From NCBI RefSeq assembly GCF_032854445.1, contig NC_088300.1, forward strand, positions 25,031,608 to 25,095,607: a DNA stretch of 64,000 nucleotides, read 5' to 3'. The first letter of the stretch is position 1. Each line of letters starts with the position of its first letter. Origin of the DNA: Liolophura sinensis (lineage: Eukaryota > Mollusca > Polyplacophora > Chitonida > Chitonidae). Positions 14,601-27,760 of the stretch are shown here, piece by piece. The translations under genes were made by a program, and so were the position numbers. Under the pieces are notes generated by a model. The model was not told the DNA's origin. It did not search any database and worked only from the letters and a program-made list of their open reading frames with translations.

Positions 14601-16210
14601 CAGCATTTTTAATGACGCAGGACAGACGCTTGTAGGAAGTAATACTAACGTGGAACTTTCCATTCTTTCCAACTTATTCCATGAACTATGTGAAAAATAT
14701 CAATCCGCTTAAGAAGAGAGCAGCTTTCTCCTAGGTGGCCTTAGTTCGTTGCATCACTGAAGGTCACTTTTCTCTCCCCAGACACTAAATCACAAAGAGC
14801 TGTTCGCTAACGTATATAGGGTTTGGGAGCATGGGAATGAGTCCCTCGGAGCCCGGATGCAATCATAACCTCATCACTTCAGTTTAGACAGCAGCTAATT
14901 ATTTATTTACCGTTGTAATACAGCGTTGTCGTTTGTATTATAACGGAAGACACCGTTGTACAGCGCTGAACCACAACATTATATATGACAACACAATATA
15001 GAAAGACAGAGCTAAATGCATAGAAACAATACTCAGCAGGGAACAACCTGCTTGTCATTCCTTATGCGGGTTATTTAAAAGCTATGAAAACAAATAACAC
15101 AGAGTTACCAATTGCATCTGTCTATTGAAGGAAAATGTATCCACAGTTATAAGGCATATTAAGATGAGCCCACCTTACAAAGACATCTATCGAAATGTCG
15201 TAATTTGGAATAGAAACTGTTTCAGAGCCCGGATGTAACAATTTTAGTGGTAATTTAGTTCGTCGTGATTTATCTTGGTAAACTATCTAGGAGCTATGAT
15301 TTATGTGAACCAAATTACAATAGGCCTACACTGTGAATTTTATTGATTGGAACGGATTGGAAGATATTTTTATTCTCTGAATATGAGAAACCCCTTAAGG
15401 CAATAATTTATTAGAAAAGTTCTTCGGTTAAATTGACTATACTTTTTTAGAACCTAATTCAAGAAAACTAATTAATCATTCATGATCCACATTATCGAGA
15501 CGGTATTTTAGCCTGTAAATAGGGCAAATAATTCATTTCACTATTGTATTGTGTTATTGTATTCTGTAAGTACATATAGTCACATTGCTGCATACTTGAT
15601 ACACACAATTATTGCATGCTGAAGAGTGATGTATCATGACTTGTATACTCGATTCCACTGTAGACAACAAATTTTCTGTCCAACATGCAATATTCCTTTT
15701 GTAATGCCTCGAACCTAATACTGCATTTCTAAAAAAGTTTTTGAGACCTCCTGTCGATCTTCTGCGGAAACTAGTTAGTGAGCGTTGTATGCTGACGTCA
15801 TTTTGCAAAACCTGCAGACAGTGAGGCCTTTGGGTATCCTTAGTTTCACGTGCCAAAAGACTACGTCAGAGGGGATAACTCCTGTACAACAAAAAACTCA
15901 TCTTAAAAGGCCGGGGGTGCTACATCATAAATTATTGGTCTCTCAAGAATCAGTGTATTACATGTATATGTACGTCATAATAAGACCACATGATTAGATT
16001 TAATTTATTCCCGAAATAAAAAAAGACTTGTATGTGCCAATGATTATATTTGCTGGAGAACATTTGTAAGGTATAGATACTTAGATAGGTATAGTTTTAT
16101 CCCACACTCTCAACATTCCATCCATATCAAGGCGGCAAGGCGTTACACAAATCTTGAGAAAAAATCACCGCTAATGAGACACTTTAAATACCAACAAATA
16201 CCAATCTTTT

Positions 16211-16212
<2 letters not shown>
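8669..16212. other. Non-coding stretch downstream of the channel gene
   Basis: The first several hundred bases are presumably 3' UTR of the channel gene. Beyond that I see no exon with recognisable protein similarity, no tRNA or rRNA, and no long repeat. The longest frame (12093-12611, 172 codons) shows no family resemblance and is overlapped by antisense frames. A short stretch near 11935-11945 reads like a tRNA-type B box (GATTCGAACA) and could be the remnant of an old SINE, but the rest of the element cannot be followed. Confidence 0.55.
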
Positions 16213-16282
<70 letters not shown>

Positions 16283-16291
16283 ATATATATT
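16213..16291. repeat. (TA)n microsatellite
   Basis: About 39 TA dinucleotides with a single phase break (ATTATA) near 16270. It is a simple repeat in an AT-rich, gene-free stretch, so its length probably varies between individuals. Confidence 0.97.
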
Positions 16292-19200
16292 AAACACAGC
16301 AATTAACAATGAGAAGCAGTCATCTGTTTTCAGTAATGCGAGCTATAACACCAAAAGCACTGGTACATTTCAAAATCGTATAGTTCGTGAATAATTTCCA
16401 GGTCGAATGCCAACACCTCTGATTTAACTTCTGTCAAATACATATACAAATACACTGATGTGATTTCAACACCAAATGCGGAATTAGTAAAAACAAAACA
16501 CTTGGTGCTTGTAGTGTCAGTCATGTACCAAAGGGCACAAGAACAGATTAGAAGGACTTGCCTTTTAGTTACGTCAACCATTATCCGATACTCATTCTCG
16601 GGTCTCGCGCTAGCTTACTTTTTGTCAGTTTTCTTCTTTTCTCTGCCGTCTTATTGTTGAGAGTAATTGTCCATTTATTCAATTCTTAGAATTACAAAGG
16701 CAAATCTATTTATGATATTCCAGAACACGAATTTGTTCTGCTCGAAATACATTATGTGAGAAGAAAATGTAAGAGGACGATAGACTAACACTAGAGCGCG
16801 CATGCTGCAGTCAATACCACGCCATCAAGAAGCATCAGTTAGACCCTTTAGCTCAGTGATTCACTGTCACGCAACCACTTATAAAACACGCAAAACTAAG
16901 TGCCGTTTGAATTAGCTGTCAGTAGTTTAAATGTGCATGTCAAACACTATTCCACTTTCCAGAACCTAATGCTTATGAATGCTCTTTTATGGACTCGTCG
17001 CTGCACAGAAACATTCTGAACTTTAAAAGTGTTTTTTTTTTGTACTGTGCAATTTTCAAGAATGACTAGATAACTATCAATAAATTTAAACCACGATTTA
17101 ATGTTGAAGCAATGGAGTTGTTTGCTTAATTCTTCTAAAGGGCAATTTTGCATGATAATATACACATCGTTTAACAAAGCGTGAGATTTACTGAAAAAAC
17201 ACTGCCTACAAAAATCTGTTGGAAATGGTCACAAGCGACCTATGTAAATGCCTAAATAGCAGCACTGGCAGGCGCATCGCAAAGAATATCGTTAACAATG
17301 CAGTGATGTCAATGTGAATTTATTAGACGTCACGTCAAAATTACTTAAACTCTCGTATTGTGAAAATAATGGAAAGATAAGAGAGTTTGGGTTCATGCAG
17401 GTATAATATATAAGTGTGCTGCATGGAGAGTAAAAGCTTACAGATGGCGGACAATGGATGGGTCAAATACACCCGATGTCCCACCAACCCTTCTCGAGAC
17501 AACATTACTTTTCATTCCATTTCCGGTGAAAGCACTTGTGACTTAATGACGTCGCAGAAAGCTTGAACATTTGTAACCAATGTGTGGGACATACGGTTGA
17601 CCTATTTGCAACTATATTGTCTATGCTCAGCGGGATTTGTTGTCACGCAAATTCAAAGGTTCTGTTGTGGACGATTGCTTAAGACAATTGTCTTTCTATG
17701 GCTAGGACATGATGTGTTGGATAATTCTCAGCCTCTGACAAGGATTTATCCAGATTTCCCGAGCGCCTTATTTGCACCAAATGGTTCAGGTAGTTTTAGA
17801 TGAGGTTTGATGGAGATTACTTACCTTCCATCCGTATGGCATGCATCCTGAGATTGCTATAGGGTGAAAACCTTTCTTACACTTGTGATAAATTATCGTC
17901 AGTTAGATACTTGCCATAGTTTGCCGGTTGCGGAATATACTTCATATAATGCGAAATTCCGCTTCTCAACGTGAATTTAATTCAAAATGATGGGACTGAC
18001 AGGTGAACATGAGTCTATCCGATGATTTGCAAACTTCGCTCTAAAGCGTAATTTCGCGTTATATGACTGATACGCCCGGTTGGCCACGGGCATACCGGTT
18101 TCCTTCGTCCATAAACTGACCGCCGTCGATAATAGGGAAACAAGTCTTGAGTAAGACGCACACACGGGTTCGAACACACGATCTCATTGGCCAGGTGCCG
18201 GCATCCGGGAGAGTGGGCGGTGACACTTTTCCACAGTGCGGTCCTTTTTCAATAGGCAGGCTCTTGGGACCCCTTCTTAAATCATTTCTTAGCACCCACT
18301 CTCCACCCTCATCTTTGGAAGCGCTGTTGGCCACGGGCTGTCGTGACAACCAGATCCACATCACAATACAGCTCGATTGCTAGTTTGCACACACAAGTTT
18401 ATCAGATTTATTTGCACACTTATAATTGTTTGATATCTAATCTTCAGTGTCATTGTATCTAGTACCTTGTACACCATCTATTTTATTCCAGATCAAAGGT
18501 TTTCATGTTGACACGTGTTTTCAAAGAACTGGCGTCAAAAGGCTTTTTGACAAACATTTAAGAAATGATGCAAGGTTAGAAAAAATTAGTTTCCTTATCA
18601 TTCCCAGATTTGAGGTATTCATTACCAGAGTCAGATGTACTTCTTGAATAGAACGAATTGTGACTGACAAGACCAATATTGTACAGAGTGTTCCATGATA
18701 AGACAAAGCCAGTGTAACACCTCAAAGTCGTTTTTGAAGTCGAGTGAACCATCTTGAAAGCCCTCATTAACGTCCGCCTTAAGGCAACATACCTTTGGCA
18801 TTTCTAGACGTTCGTACATTCTCCCCCGAGAACTTCAGTTGCTAGTCGTTCAGATATCGACAACGGATACTTGACATTTGTACAGAACACATTCTAAAGC
18901 CATTTAACGACGACAGCAAATGGAAGGAAGCAGGCAACGTGACAGAAATTTTAATAACCCCAGTTTGTGTAATTGTCGTTTGCCTTTCACATTTTTGTCA
19001 AGAGATGGATTGCCCTTTCGTGGGTAATGCCGAGTTTGGGTCATAGCATTATCTCCAAGTAAAACATGCCGTGAATTTGATGACACCCGGCAGAAATAGC
19101 TAATATGAACTCCCTGCTGGATAGTTAAAATATGCACTGAAGAGCTGCCTTGTATCAAGAGAACACCGCTTCCAACAGGCAGCTGTAATAGCGGACCAAC

Positions 19201-20464
19201 ACACTGGATTATCTTGATATTAGTGAATGACTATGACTTAACGGCCCTTCGGCAATAATGCAGCCGTACCGTGGCCAGCCTTGATGTATGTAAAGATAAA
19301 GCAGACGGATTTTTGTTCGATATACTGTTTCTGTTTATTCATGCACAATAAAACCCAACTAATCCCTGTCAATAAATGCTATCATTAGATAAATGAGATT
19401 CCTATGAATACTCAAAAAGTTCCAAAGTGTTATAACCTTGTAGGACTCTCTAGTGCTGGATGCACATAAGACAGTCAGCAGCACATCTGCAAAGGTACAG
19501 ACACGAGTCTCTTCTTCCATACAGCATAAAAAACGACTACAGCATAGAGACACGACAGTTTACATGATTAAAACAATTGACACCTCCTGATACACAGAAA
19601 CACGTGTCATACCCTTTCACAAAGGCACGTGACACCTCACATATTAACCACCTCACAATCTAGCACAGAAACATGTGTTTGTTGTCAGCTTACACAATAC
19701 ACACACGAGTGTAAAGCTATACCAAAAAGTTGATAAATAACAAAATAAAATTTTGTATATATTTTTCCCTTAACGCATACAAATTATTCTTAAAGAAGTA
19801 AAACATGCTGATGTTTTTCTGTGTCTATCATATTCAAGATTCTTGACTCATAAACGATTTCATACCACAGGTTTTCTTTAGAAGGATTTATTGCTATCAT
19901 CGAGTGCCTTGAGAAGAGGCCACCGGCACAATTTTTAAAGTCTTTGGTGTATGATCTGGTTCTCTATATAATATTCAGTAGGACAAAAACGCTCACTGGG
20001 TTGGATGAAACAGGAACAAATCAGTGCAACACAATTTTGGATTAGGAGCCAACTTAACGTCATTGAAGAAAAAGTCTCGCAAACATGGTGTCATTTTAAC
20101 ACTGTGGTGCATCCTATCGCTGACAGGGGTCGTGGAATAATACTGCAGTGAAAGGGTGCAAAAATAACAAATACGATCAGTGATGCATTTTGTCGGAAGT
20201 GTTGAATTATTTATGACAAAACGCATTGGTCCATTTGGTGATTTAGAAGACAAGAAAAAATGTACATCGTACGAATGTTGATTAATCACTATTTCCCTTT
20301 TTCTCCCGCCTGCCGCTTTACCTCGAATGTAACTTTTTAATGACTGTTACTCTGTAAATTGTTTTATTTCCAATTCAGGACAATTAATCAGAGTAGAGAT
20401 TAACTTAAATCACGTCACTGAGGTCATAGTCTTTTCTTCCCTACTGGGTAAAAAGAAGTTCGAT
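16292..20464. other. Non-coding stretch, one SINE fragment
   Basis: Apart from the SINE fragment near 18.1 kb I see no supported gene. A 40-codon frame starting at 17444 sits in a CAGATGGCGGAC context just downstream of a TATA-like run (about 17402-17413). It is reported as a weak candidate first exon in the findings rather than annotated as a gene. Confidence 0.5.
18068..18140 (+). mobile_element. SINE family 1, 3' fragment
   Basis: The stretch from about 18085 (GGGCATACCGGTTTCC) through ACTGACCGCCGTCGATAATA resembles the 3' half of family 1 (GGTTTCCACCCACCATAATGCTGGCCGCCGTCGTATAAG). The tRNA-like head and the tail are not visible, so this is an old, truncated copy. Confidence 0.5.
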
Positions 20465-20534
20465 AAATGAGTGTTTGATATATAAATGAGTATTTCATAT
20501 ATAAATGAGTATTTCATATATAAATGAGTATTTT
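20465..20534. repeat. 19-bp tandem repeat, about 3.7 copies
   Basis: AAATGAG recurs at 20465, 20484, 20503 and 20522, a constant spacing of 19 bp. The unit reads roughly AAATGAGTATTTCATATAT. The middle copies are identical or nearly so; the first has GTTTGA where the others have ATTTCA. Confidence 0.93.
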
Positions 20535-21216
20535 ATGGTTGAGGTCAATGTCCTATATCTTACGGTAGCCGGCTGGCTTCGAGTGGTGTTTCTTAATGTT
20601 CGACTTTCTCATCTCCTTCACGGGCAGATCACAAACTGGCTGTCATTTTCTTGACAACAATCAGGACTCAGACCTGTCTGCCGCAGAATTTTGTAAACCT
20701 GCCATTGGATGATTTAAGGTTAATGTGAAGTCCCTTGTCATGCTGCCCAACGAAATCAATCAGCCAATGAAAACCCTCAATGGCGCGTCCGATACGACGA
20801 TTTAACCATATGCATACTCTAGTCATTGCCTCATAGACCGCAGCTAAATGTGTCTCATTGATATGGTGCGTGAGCCAAGACTTTGAGATTCGCCTATAGG
20901 AGGAGATACTCCATATACCGTTATAAAAAAACCTTGAGACCATTCGACGCCGAATGCCTTTCTTTCTGCTTCGTCTTTTGGCATTTGTCTGGACACAACG
21001 CCATTTATTCTTCGGCACACTTCACTGCCTTGCACGCACGACCGCTCTCTGCCTATTATTTGGGATGAAATGGAATGAACGACTGTGAAGAGTTTGCCAA
21101 TATGGAATGTATTAAGGAATGAGCTGAAGAATCTATGAGCTGAAGGAATCTACATGTTGATATGTAATTAAGCTATAAGCACAGGGTAAAACCCACCATT
21201 GTTATAAACCATGTTG

Positions 21217-21615
21217 TGCAATGGAGGTTTATTAAACAGAGGTAAATGTTCCTGATCTAAATTACGACATATTTGTGGAGGGGTACCCATAATGCGAGGT
21301 AGTTTCCCTTGGCCGTAACAGCCACTTTAATTTGTTATAAGCCGTCACATGGTGACTTCATATGTGCAATGGAGGTTTATTAAACAGAGGTAAATGTTCC
21401 TGACCTAAATTACGACATATTTGTGGAGGGTACCCATAATGCGAGGTAGTTCCCTTGGCCGTAACAGCCACTTTAATTTGCTATAAGCCGTCACATGGTG
21501 ACTTCACAGTGCAATGGAGGTTTATTAAACAGAGGTAAATGTTCCCTTACCTAAATTACGACATATTTGTGGAGGACACCCATAATGCGTGGTAGTTCCC
21601 TCGGCCGTAATAGTC
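21217..21615. repeat. About 146-bp tandem repeat, 2.7 copies
   Basis: The block beginning TGCAATGGAGGTTTATTAAA recurs at 21217, 21365 and 21510 (spacings 148 and 145 bp). Each copy continues through GAGGTAAATGTTCC, a CTAAATTACGACATATTTGT stretch, CCCATAATGCG and TTGGCCGTAA. The first two copies also share the CCGTCACATGGTGACTTCA end, which contains the palindrome GTCACATGGTGAC. The third copy loses similarity after about 21615. The copies are over 90% identical by eye, so the amplification is fairly recent. No open frame is kept in step between copies. Confidence 0.92.
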
Positions 21616-22371
21616 ACTCTTTATTTCTACCTCTCCCTTTATGTCTAGAGCCATTCAGTTCTCAAATTCAAGCCCTATGTGTAAGTTCACACTTCTTGGT
21701 GAACTCACTTCTAACAAGCCTGTGGTACATATATCCCCTGCGTCATATTGCGACTTGGATTTACTATGCGTTACGAAGACCAAGCAGTAAGCTCCCACAT
21801 AGCTCTGAAAGGGCTTCCCCGTTGGGGATTCTGTAAGTTGGCTTTAAATATCACAGTCTTAGATCAACCAAGTTAAGTGGCCACCCAGACAACCTGTTAC
21901 ATCTGAACACCAAAATTATCGGCACTTGGTTTGATCAGGCGGCTGTATTTCTGATCAACCGACTCGTATTATCGACCTTGTATCCCGCAATGTGAACACG
22001 GCAGGAATTAAGTCCTGATATTAAAGGACAAGATGAGCAGATGGTGGCGAGCGTCCAAGACGACAGAAGCGAGCGCCAAACACACAACACAAACTGGGGG
22101 CCACGAACGAGTTTCCATCGACTCAGTCAATATTCCCGGGAAAGTCCTGTTTGTTTTTGGAGCACTTGACGGTAGATTCTAACCACTCGGCCCACGGCTT
22201 TGAATACCGTGGGAAATATGCATAGTCATCCCACTTAGTTTACGTCATCCATATTAGTTTAGTCATATATTATCTTCATCATGGATACAAATGGTTGATT
22301 AAGAGTTGTGTTTGCAGAGCAGACTAATATTACGATGATGTGGAGCATCATCCCGCCAGTCTGTGTTAAAT

Positions 22372-22558
22372 GATTTATTTATTTATTTGAATGGTGTTTT
22401 ACGCCGTACTCAAGAATATTTCACTTATACGGACGGCGGTCAGACTTATGGTGGATGGAAGCCAGCATGAGCTTGAACTCTCAGCAACCGCATTCATGTG
22501 AGACTCCTGTGTCATTACGCTGCACTAGCGGGCTAACCAACTTAGCCACGAAGGTCCC
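22372..22558 (-). mobile_element. SINE family 1, internally deleted copy
   Basis: In minus orientation it begins at the right with the tRNA-like head (rc of GCGGGCTAACCAACTTAGCC) and ends at the left with the conserved tail (rc of GTTTTACGCCGTACTCAAGA) and an ATTT-type repeat. The middle (about 60-70 bp around the CCCGGGGGAAACCCACGACC block) is missing relative to full copies such as that at 50872-51149. Confidence 0.9.
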
Positions 22559-23146
22559 TGTGTTGAATGATGAGTAACGGTAAATTAGCTGAATATATAC
22601 TACAACTGGTGCAGGAAAGGTACATGGCGTAAGGGTAAATAGAAACGTGTAGTTCTTACACCAATGGAAGCAATTTACTTCTACTTTTAACCCTCCTTCC
22701 CCACAGACTTCGGTTTTGTGCAGATTTGACCGACTGACGACTTGATATGCCGGTTCGACACATTGCCCACAGGTTCATCTGCAACAATTGGTATAAACCC
22801 TATATATATGTGACCAAAAACGCTTAGGCTTCTTACTGCTTTTACAGTGACCTATGAGATCCTTGATAAATGCCACATCATCACAAGTATATGAGGTAAT
22901 GCTATACAGATGGTGATGGAGACCGCGTATTGTTTTTTAGCGCCTTCACATGTAAGCCTCCTTCGCTTGTAAGATGGTGACCAGTTTTATAGATGGAGGA
23001 AGCCGCAGTATTGACATAAACCATCATCCTTTGGCGACTTACTGAGGAACTCTACCACGTGTAACACGTCAAACTGGCTAAGAGGCAAGTGTTCATGGCC
23101 TTCAGCGAACTTTGTGCACAGGTGACCCATTATTGCCAGAAAGGCC

Positions 23147-23262
23147 TTTATTAATTTATTTTTTCCATTGTTGGTTTACGCGGTACTCAAGGCTATTTCA
23201 CTTATACAAAGGCGGCTAGCATTACGGTGGGAGGAAACCGGTCGGAGCCGCGCGGAAACTCT
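23147..23262 (-). mobile_element. SINE family 1, 5'-truncated copy
   Basis: The 3' half of the element in minus orientation: an ATT-rich tail, then GTTTACGCGGTACTCAAGGC, CACTTATACAAAGGCGGC and GGTGGGAGGAAACCGG. The tRNA-derived head is absent, as expected for 5' truncation during retroposition. Substitutions throughout suggest an old copy. Confidence 0.8.
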
Positions 23263-23684
23263 TGATCATACACAGGTTGCTGGAAGACAACGTACCAAAT
23301 GCCTTCATATATTGTAAATATAAGATGATATGATATAATATACATGCTATTACGCTCCATTATATTTCGTGTTATGTGATTGAAGAGCGGTATGCAGGTA
23401 AAGAGATGTGCACGGTTTAATAATGAGTTATATACAGCTGACGAGTGGTATCCTGCTAGTGAGTAAAGTACCGCTGACCCCTATGCATTATTCTTTTCGC
23501 TGTAAATGGCTTAAACAGATAATCTGGGAGATAAATTCAGTGGAAGTGGTTTATCACTTAACAACAATCTAACAAATTGTCACCGTTAAAGACGTCACAG
23601 GTAACAGATTGGGCGTTCAACCACTTTGTAACATGCACTTTCAAAGATTAGCAGCAGAATGATCCAGTAGTCTATCAACAATCC

Positions 23685-23800
23685 GACTGGTGTGAATTCG
23701 TCTAGTTCATGCTGGATTCTTTTCCGTTCGTACCCGAGAAGGTCTGACAGCCACCTGCCGATGGTCGTTAGATTCCATCCACCATAATACTCACCAATTC
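23685..23800 (+). mobile_element. SINE family 1, internal fragment
   Basis: Plus-orientation fragment covering the body from the B-box region (GAATTCGTCTAGTTCATGCTGG, compare GAGTTCAAGTCCAGCTCATG in full copies) through GAGAAGGTCTGACAGCCACC and ATGGTCGTTAGATTCCATCC to CACCATAATAC. Head and tail are missing and it is strongly diverged. Confidence 0.75.
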
Positions 23801-25602
23801 CCACTGGTCTTTCAATATTTCAGTGTAATCTATCACAGACAAAAATTGATATTTCGTCTAATCAGTCAGTAAATTTGTTCAAATTGTGTGGGGCTGCCAA
23901 TTACAGATGCACATTGTATCTGCCAGTGGAAGCCTTCGGTCCGTCGGATATTCATGACATTGTTATGCACACAACCGAAAAATTTAGCTTCTCAGTTTGA
24001 CAAAATCAAGAGAAGTACAAGTATTTCATGCACTGCATAAGATAAACAGTCCAAATTGTTTATGGATGCTAACAACAGATGTGTGTTGTTTCTAACGAGT
24101 ATCTATAATCGTTCAGTGCTTAGGATATCCCTGACATTGCCCTGTACAAAAAAAAAATCTGGCCTCTTGGTTCACTTTCAAAAATATCCTCTGTATTACA
24201 AGGTGCAACTCTTGTGGCCATGTTGTACATTACAACTGATGCCGTTTTGACGACTTATCTTTCATAAACTGTAAACCACAAAACCAAACCAAATAAATCG
24301 GATGAATAGCTATTTGCAGTAGTTTCTACTTGCATAAGAAACCTCTGAAAAACAGATATCATAATGGTTTGCATACTCCCCATCCTGTATTACTTTGCGC
24401 ACTTAAGATTACTCGCAGCCTTTAATTGAACAAAACCTCAGGAAACAGTATGGTGTCTGTCATTATACTCTGACGTTGACAGATGACCATAAAAAAGTAA
24501 AATGAAAACCTTGATTAATGGACGTAACACAGAACACCCAGATATTTAAAAAATGATTGGGTTTTAAATAACTGTAGAGATGCTGAACTGATGCTACTCC
24601 AATCGTGGATGAAGAAAGAATCGTTGATTTCCAGGAGCATCAAACCACAGGAGCGTTTTTTGCAGTGGAAAAGCATTTATCAAATGGCTAGAAGGCAAAA
24701 GAAAAATATTTGGAAATTGAAGCTTTTGCCGCACGCGCTAGGTTTGATCAGAAAGACGTTGTTTGAAGGGAAGCCGTTTAAATAATAGCACAATTTGCGT
24801 CGACTGTAGCATATCAGAAATCTCAGAAAGTGGGTCATTTTGTTGTTGTTGTTATTTTGGAGATAAGGTAGGCTAAGTTAGGTGTGGCTGTCTCAGGAAA
24901 TGCGTATACTACCGAAACGACTACTTGTATCTAGCAGGTAATGTTGGCTAATAATTAAAGCATACAGAGACTTTATGCTGATGCTCTCAAGAGGAACTAA
25001 CAGCGAGACTTTTAATTTGCTTCCTAATATTAAGTGTCGCATTCCATTATTACATTTGCAGTCATCTGTATCTTTGAACCCTTTTCTTACTCCATCTATA
25101 TGTGTTTCTGGCATCAATATTTGTGATGGACAGTCTATCACAGGTGGCAAAATGAAGCCTTGATAGCTTTTGCAATAATATCAGTTACGATCGTATACCA
25201 TTGTGTTATGATATGTCAAGCTCAAACATCCATTTTTCATTGGAAAACGGTGCATGAATTGTACGCATGCCTGGAAGATCATACAACAAACGTGCAAACA
25301 CCAAAATGTTCTGCTGGTTAACACTGAGCCTTAAAATTAAAATATTAAAGAATGATAACATGTTAAGTTTGTCACTCAGAAAAGAATATGCAATTATTGA
25401 TATATGCTGCCTGAAATGTTTGAGGTACATAATCAATTACGTTAATAGGGTTCATTTATATTATGTAAGACACAATTCCTCACCTATGCTGCAGGCTCAT
25501 AACAGACACCAATGTATCATTACTGACACAACAATGGCAACACCGTTTGAAGCGGACCGTGGGCTTCAGGGAAAATAGCATGCAGTGTATTATAGGTCAG
25601 AC

Positions 25603-25790
25603 GATAGCAAGGATTAGAGCGTTTACTTTCTGTGCAGGGGAGCCGGGATTCATTCCCAGTTGGGTCATACCAAAATCACTGAGTACAATGGGTCAGCCAG
25701 GTGTATACAGTATAGTGTGAGTGTGAGTGTGGTATCAAGGATGGTGTCTTTGACATGTTATCCTCGTGAAGCAGCGCTACAGGTAAACCA
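25603..25790 (+). mobile_element. SINE family 2, diverged copy
   Basis: The stretch contains a B-box-like GGATTCATTCCC and then TTGGGTCATACCAAAATCAC, TCAGCCAGGTGTATACAGTA, a GTGAGT repeat, GATGGTGTCTTTGACATGTT and GAAGCAGCGCTACA. This order matches the family 2 body (GGGTCATACC, then GTGTCAGTATAATGTGACTGG, then GGTGTC, then GAGGCAGCACTA) seen better at 33306-33630. The 3' tail is not recognisable. Family 2 resembles the widespread molluscan SINE ending in ACGACGTAAAACCC, from memory. Confidence 0.65.
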
Positions 25791-26511
25791 GCAATACATC
25801 GACCGCCCACATGTCAATCAATCAAAGAAACCCGATGTACGCATAAATCAACCTACCTCACATTAAGTGTATTCAGTTAGGTCTACATGTAGTCAACGAA
25901 ATGAAGTAAGGGAGGGAACTCACTGGCCTAATCGACCAACACATGCTTTTTCAGTTTTTCTCTCTATTTCTCAACAGGCCGTCACCTTACGTTCTCGGGA
26001 AGCCTGTTATAGGACGGTGGTCCTACGTAATCAACTTAATACATTCACAGATTAACAACAAAGACATTTCGTGTCTTCAGCAAATCTGCTCAAAATGTTT
26101 TAAGCCATCTGCACACAGTGTCTTCTTATTACACATCCATTATTTCCTGCAAAAGTTAAAGAGGGTATACCAGAGATCTCTGTCCAAGAATCTATCAGCA
26201 CAATTTCATTCGATTTTTACCATTATTTGAGAATAGCTCAAATAATTATCTTTGCCAAAATATCAGCCTGATCTGTGCACGTGTTACCGTTCAAAATCGG
26301 TAATAAAGTTCCTGAAATTTATAAAGCGGGTCGCATTATAAACTTTACACCACTATTATTGGTACAGGTAGGAGGCAATAATTTGAGCTATACAGAAAAT
26401 TTTATTTTGATTTACAAATATGGACTTTTTGCCCTAAATCTCCGGTATACCTTCTTTAAAGCACCCGTATCAAGAATACGCTGGTCATTTTTGCCACCTG
26501 TTTTTTGGAGG

Positions 26512-26545
26512 TGGGGGGGGGGGGGGGAGGGGGGAGTGGGGGTCA
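26512..26545. repeat. G-rich simple tract
   Basis: A run of about 17 G residues followed by AGGGGGGAGTGGGGG. It contains several G-runs close together and could form G-quadruplex structure on the plus strand. It lies just before the anchor shared with the copy at 32.28 kb, which lacks it. Confidence 0.85.
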
Positions 26546-27760
26546 GGAACTACATTTCCGCCTGAATGTTCTTGGTGGCAGATTTGTGGATGGTTTATAA
26601 TAGAAACGATGACACCGTCAATAAAGTAACGGCAAACACAGTCAGGATTTATATCCCCTTGCCAAGAGATATTAATTCCTCCACACCGATCCTGGAAGAA
26701 TCTGTTTTACGCGGCGCCAAATACCAAAGGCTAACTATACATACGTTTCTGTCATAATACCTACCCAGCATAATCGATACAGCGCAAATACCCAGGCTAT
26801 TCTTATATCATACAACAACTTTTCTGTGAAACCATGTATCACATTGCAGATTATAAGCGATCGTTTGTTAAGTCCAGGGATAGTTGGTTCCAGATAACAT
26901 AATATCAGGTTAAATCATGAGTGTGCGGCATAGACAATGACCACAAAGGCGTTTTTCACTCTGCCTGTATTGCTCGTACTACACAAAAGGTAAAACGATG
27001 TCAGAGATTCAAAACAACACACTATCCCAGAATGTAGTTGAAGTAGGAGGAAATACGTCAACAATCACAGTACTTGACTCTTGTGAGCCAAGAAAAGTCG
27101 AAAGCCACATGGAATCGATGGCTTGCACACAATACTGATATAACACTGCTGTCTTCATACTTTGCATAGATTTATAGCTTTATTCAACGTCAAAACCAAA
27201 AAAATTGAATTTCATTTATTTTGGATCTACGCCAAGTCAGTGGGCCGGCTAGTACATGTGTTCTGACTTCCCTTCTGCTGCTTTCTTTCACGGTTATACT
27301 TTCTTCATAAAAAGCTCACCCTGGCACAAAAAATTAGTTCATGATATAACGACTGCCCTTAACAAATAGCTTTACCCTTGACAAGTCGTCAGATGACAAA
27401 ATGAATTTGTTTTCCCCAGAGCTTTGGTTGCAATTTTGTTTAAATTTTGAGTTATCCGCTGCAACATCGCATAATACATTGCATGGCTACACAGTTAAAA
27501 TTAACCAATCGACAAAACCCTATGACTAGTGACGGGGAGCAAGATGGTAATATAGGGTTGCAAAAGATCACAATTTTTTCATGTAAATAAACGGCTTAAT
27601 GGCTATCAGACTGTCAGCTAAGAGGTAAATAAGGAGGAGCTTAGTCAGTTTTGGCAATACTTGCCTTGCTTGGTCCCGCCTTGTGATAATAAGTTGAGGA
27701 TAAAGGAGGCTCTCAAGTGCTCTCAGAATGAGGAATCTGTTGACAAATCTCCTACGAAGG

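Larger units (their letters stand above)
21616..25430. other. Non-coding stretch with three SINE remnants
   Basis: No supported gene. Family 1 SINE copies are listed separately (22.4, 23.2 and 23.7 kb). The remaining sequence is AT-rich and unremarkable; the short open frames have no recognisable similarity. Confidence 0.5.

Noticed and set aside
23595-23804. Minus-strand frame starting MGIGEYYGGWNLTT as a gene
   Set aside because: It coincides with a SINE family 1 fragment; similar frames (GGW-P-T-I-R-L-L-DLP) occur antisense to other copies, for example at 27782-28075 and 32938-33162.
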